From Candidatus Saccharimonadota bacterium (GTDB lineage Bacteria; Patescibacteriota; Saccharimonadia; Saccharimonadales; Saccharimonadaceae), in the NCBI GenBank assembly GCA_028288995.1, contig JAQGHF010000003.1, positions 124,001-188,000 of the forward strand: DNA of 64,000 nt, written 5' to 3'. Numbering within the stretch: position 1 is the first letter of the stretch; each line of letters begins with the position of its first letter. Shown here piece after piece: positions 60,869 to 64,000 of this stretch. Below the pieces are notes generated by a model, which made no database searches, was not told where the DNA came from, and was given only the letters and a program-made list of their open reading frames with translations. The position numbers and the translations under genes are program-made.

Positions 60869-62548
60869 TTACTCTTTTACGACAATAATATTAGAGCCTT
60901 GATCTTCGATAATACTGAGGTTTGAAGCGTTCGCAGCATAGTCTAGGACCGTCTGGTCTTTGGTTATATAAATAGTATCTGAACGGGCATGACCTGAAAG
61001 AATATCACCTTTTGCCTGGAGTGAAGCTTTATCGATAGCCTTCTGTGGAGACCTAGCATAATACCCATCGCTCATTGTGAGACCATGATCAGTTGCAAAA
61101 TATGCAATAGAGAAGAACGCTTTCGTATCAACGCCACCAATGTACTGAATATGGTTTTTATTCTTAGCAAGACTCGCCCACTTTGCTTCATCAACGTGTG
61201 TTTCATAGGTGACCTTCTCGTCAATAAAACGAACATGCTTCGCTTGAGTGTTAGGTGACTCATAAATGTCCCACGTCTGTACACCAATAAAGAGTACGAA
61301 AAATACCAGTAACACTGCCAGCGACACTTTCGGCCTTAGCTTCTTGTAAATAACGTACAGAAGTCCGACAACCAATAGGTAGTAAAGCGGCCAGAACAAA
61401 CGGCCTGTCGCTCGGAAGATTGACCATATTCTTTCGATATGATTGGGTAGATAAAACGCAAATTGATAAGTTCCGATATTAAGCGTAGGGCTGACCGCAG
61501 CGATCAAGACAGCAAGTCCAATGAGGCAAACTATCAACATTCGTGAGTGAATAAACGATTTTATTCTCGTCACCACTTTCTTCTTACTAAATTTTGGTGC
61601 AGTACTAATGAGTGTATATAACGCAACTCCAGCAAGCAATATCATGCCGAGTCCAAGGTATGCAAATGCTTCGTAGCCATTCTTCAGTTCCTTCGGACTC
61701 TGTAGGAAATCTGACCAGCCCATCGAGTTAATGAGCGTGTTCACATTAAGTCCGAAGTCTCTTGCTCCATCCGTCACAACATCAGTCACCACAAAGCCAC
61801 CAATCCACGCAAAGACACAGACTGCAGCAAAGAAAGGTATTACCACCCTCAGTATCAAATCCTTTGGTTTCTTAAACGTAAGTACCGCCGACATCAACAA
61901 AAGCGCAAAAGCCATCGGGAGGAAGTATGGATGAACGCAAGTCGCTAAGATAAGGACAACCGACCACCACGTGATGAAGATTGGTAGCCTGGAAGCTTTA
62001 CTGAAACGAACAAGCAGGAAGATGCCTGCCAGAATAACCCAGTGTCCAGCCAATGCGGTATGAGAGAACATGCGCTGTATGACAATCGGACTCATAGAGA
62101 ACACGAGTGAACCAAGAATCGCAAACGGAACATTCTTCGTGAGTTGTCGTAGGATCAATCCTCCTATTCCGCCCATCATCGCATAGCTAAAGACGCCCCA
62201 TAATCCAAAGTACTGGAAAGTACTGGGAAGAAGTGGCGATAACAGCTTGAAAGGAATAGCAAATAGAGGAATAGAGTCTGTGAATGTCAAAGCTAACCCA
62301 TGGGGGTACGCAAGACTGCTAATAGATCCTAGAGTTGGAGACCAGGGTGAGTTCCTATAAAACAGCCATCCTATATAATGCTGGCTAAGGTCACCATTAT
62401 CAGCTTGAATCCATTGAACATAAGTAGGATTAATAACGCCAACGCCAAATATAGCTATGAAAATAAGGGCGCCCAATGAGCCAGCGACAAAGAACACAAT
62501 CAGCGGTGCTTTGTAGATTTTAAAGAAGTTTAGGATACTATTTTTCAC
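60869..62548 (-). CDS. Large multi-pass membrane protein (DUF6311/GT-C-like)
   Basis: 559 aa, GTG start. About ten helices; the early loop IQADNGDLSQHYIGWLFYRNSPW and YPHGLALTFTDSIPLFAIPFKLLSPLLP are the recognisable signature of DUF6311 membrane proteins, which resemble GT-C glycosyltransferases. A soluble C-terminal domain (about 425-559) follows. In this mannan-type locus a polyprenyl-P-sugar-dependent transferase is a fair guess. TGATATGAT lies 12 nt before the GTG. Confidence 0.68.
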   Translation of the reverse strand: MKNSILNFFKIYKAPLIVFFVAGSLGALIFIAIFGVGVINPTYVQWIQADNGDLSQHYIGWLFYRNSPWSPTLGSISSLAYPHGLALTFTDSIPLFAIPFKLLSPLLPSTFQYFGLWGVFSYAMMGGIGGLILRQLTKNVPFAILGSLVFSMSPIVIQRMFSHTALAGHWVILAGIFLLVRFSKASRLPIFITWWSVVLILATCVHPYFLPMAFALLLMSAVLTFKKPKDLILRVVIPFFAAVCVFAWIGGFVVTDVVTDGARDFGLNVNTLINSMGWSDFLQSPKELKNGYEAFAYLGLGMILLAGVALYTLISTAPKFSKKKVVTRIKSFIHSRMLIVCLIGLAVLIAAVSPTLNIGTYQFAFYLPNHIERIWSIFRATGRLFWPLYYLLVVGLLYVIYKKLRPKVSLAVLLVFFVLFIGVQTWDIYESPNTQAKHVRFIDEKVTYETHVDEAKWASLAKNKNHIQYIGGVDTKAFFSIAYFATDHGLTMSDGYYARSPQKAIDKASLQAKGDILSGHARSDTIYITKDQTVLDYAANASNLSIIEDQGSNIIVVKE

Positions 62549-62584
62549 GAAATATCTCGAATCATATCATGCATAAAGTAAAGG

Positions 62585-64000
62585 TCAAGAAGAACATCCA
62601 AGATTGTTGAGTCTCAAATCATTACCGCTGGAATTGGTTAGTTTTAACGTGTCACCGGTCTTAGCCTGCAGCCGTATGGATGTATAATTTTCGTTTATAC
62701 TTTGGGTCATCACCTCTTTATCACCAATCGTGATAGATAATTCAGTATCGGTCAATAGTCCCTTAACGTCAAAACAAATATCAACAGTGCGAGGCTCACT
62801 TTTAGCTACAGAGTTAACCCCCAAAGTTCCTCCATTTGAAAGCTCGTATTCCATATTATCCGGTGACTTCAAAAGCGGGAGATTTATAACATTACCTGTA
62901 TTTATCGTTAATACATTATCAGCTTTTGGACCATCCTTTATTTTAGCCAGGACTATGCTGCGATCATCACCTGGTCTTACAATCTGTAAAGAGAAGTTCT
63001 GTGAAGTACCCTGATCAATGATTTCAAGCCCAGGCAATGCATTTCGAATCTGATTGGGGTCTTCTCCGTGAATGACAACATACCCGATACCTAATGCCCT
63101 CAATACGGGGAGTGTTTGAGGATCGCTAAGGTCCTTGATTGAATTGTGTATTTTGTCACTCGCATTACCAATGGCAGCACTGTTAAGAATCTGTTTTCCG
63201 TGTACCGCCTGCATCGTAAGATAATAAACAATCGAATCATATTCCACACCGGTTCTATCAATAGGATATTCTGCAATTGTCTTTATACTGCTATCGTCTC
63301 TTATGTGCTTATACACTTCAGGTACATCACGAGAATAACTGAAAACGGGCGGATTAAACGGATGAGTCACTTGATACTCCGCTATAATCCCCAAAGCTAT
63401 CACAATGAATAAAATAGTTAGAAGAATCTTTTTGTTCTTAAAAGCCCGCGAAGTACTAAAGTATTTTAGAACTACTGCAAAAAGCACCACTAAGGCAACC
63501 TCCAAAACAAGATATTCACGGGCAAATATTCGCCAGGTTTCAGTTATTTTTAGAATGATCCCAGACGGAGTTATCATTCCGTTTATATATGGTGGTAGCC
63601 CTATAGCAAAAGCTGCAAGAACGACAAGAAGTACTCCGACAACTACATACCTGCTATCGTAACCTGATACTATCCCTAGTTTTATTTTTCGAGCACTCAG
63701 TCTTTCCCACAAGAGTACTATGCCACCAATAACGATTACAAAAAGCATTACTACGCTAATCGAAACATGGCTTTCGGCATAACCACACCAATTTCGAATA
63801 CTAATATTATTTGCTGTGTATTCAGGTCCAAATATCTTTTTTAGAAAAATGTTATTAGGGTCAGGCAATAAATAGTCGAGGGGCTTATTACTACACTGCA
63901 TCGCAGCTGCCTCTACACTGCCCCTAACCGACGCTACACTAGAGCTAATAAGGTTTGCATTAACAACCCTCACCACTAGAAGTGGCGAGACTACTACTGC
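62585..64000 (-). CDS. Multi-pass membrane protein (YfhO/DUF6311-like), 5' end outside the window
   Basis: The frame is open to the right edge (AVVVSPLLVV before the ORF-track start), so the GTG at 63976 is internal and the N-terminal part is missing. Visible: a loop with KPLDYLLPDPNN, a helix set (about 80-190 of the visible part), then a soluble beta-rich C-terminal domain ending DLRLNNLGCSS. The layout recalls YfhO-type GT-C proteins and the neighbouring 559-aa protein. 36 bp upstream of that gene on the same strand; both probably act on the same glycan. Confidence 0.65.
   Translation of the reverse strand, partial: AVVVSPLLVVRVVNANLISSSVASVRGSVEAAAMQCSNKPLDYLLPDPNNIFLKKIFGPEYTANNISIRNWCGYAESHVSISVVMLFVIVIGGIVLLWERLSARKIKLGIVSGYDSRYVVVGVLLVVLAAFAIGLPPYINGMITPSGIILKITETWRIFAREYLVLEVALVVLFAVVLKYFSTSRAFKNKKILLTILFIVIALGIIAEYQVTHPFNPPVFSYSRDVPEVYKHIRDDSSIKTIAEYPIDRTGVEYDSIVYYLTMQAVHGKQILNSAAIGNASDKIHNSIKDLSDPQTLPVLRALGIGYVVIHGEDPNQIRNALPGLEIIDQGTSQNFSLQIVRPGDDRSIVLAKIKDGPKADNVLTINTGNVINLPLLKSPDNMEYELSNGGTLGVNSVAKSEPRTVDICFDVKGLLTDTELSITIGDKEVMTQSINENYTSIRLQAKTGDTLKLTNSSGNDLRLNNLGCSS

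Overview
The window is about 64 kb of a bacterial chromosome read with the standard code: TGA is used as a stop (for example at the end of the sortase gene), which argues against the TGA-recoding CPR lineages. The gene content points to Candidatus Saccharibacteria (TM7) or a close CPR relative. The pointers are an archaeal-type aspartyl-tRNA synthetase, a very large share of sortase, Ig-like and beta-helical surface proteins, an actinobacterial/Saccharibacteria-style fibre protein starting MARLPTPGADKGTWG, eukaryote-type phosphomannomutase, and compact TAATG/ATGA-coupled operons. The lineage is inferred from gene families, since no rRNA lies in the window.

Layout. 1-4.5 kb: the end of an AlkA-type glycosylase, a TM2 protein, AspRS, a CBS-domain membrane protein, a DsbA-like thioredoxin and a short orphan transcription unit. 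4.5-12.3 kb: AbrB regulator with MFS exporter, then an exopolysaccharide operon (membrane protein, GH8 hydrolase, BcsA-like GT2, GT-C transferase) and an EEP-family hydrolase. 12.4-18.7 kb: Crp/Fnr regulator with an FNR-like box, and a sortase locus with repeat proteins sharing a TGPDSNNQ module. 18.8-28.5 kb: Nramp-like transporter and seven secreted proteins resembling the WxL/DUF916 cell-surface complexes of Firmicutes. 28.6-43.1 kb: trimeric-fibre/beta-helix surface proteins, a divergent F1-type ATPase cluster without visible F0 a and c subunits, and a GH26 hydrolase paired with a phage-fibre-like protein. 43.2-47 kb: VOC, HhH and HEASH membrane proteins bracketed by a duplicated 3' end of a RnfD-FNR fusion gene, plus its FMN-binding partner. 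47-52.7 kb: a glycine-zipper protein and an AT-richer methylase/Z1-helicase island bounded by repeats of the tRNA-Asn 3' end and terminator. 52.8-64 kb: LexA-like DNA-binding protein and a polysaccharide locus (O-antigen ligase, polyprenyl glycosylphosphotransferase, GT4, PMM, ManC, large membrane proteins).

Taken together, the window is mainly an envelope locus. GDP-mannose supply, lipid-linked initiation, polymerisation and cellulose-synthase-like extrusion would build a glycan coat, while sortase and the WxL/DUF916-like and fibre proteins would decorate the surface. This would suit an organism that lives attached to a host. Two themes stand out in the non-coding DNA. Many promoters carry an extended -10 (TGnTAnnAT), and in at least eight genes the -10 lies only 6-10 nt before the start codon, which implies leaderless mRNAs. 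No CRISPR array, rRNA, insertion sequence or integrase was seen.
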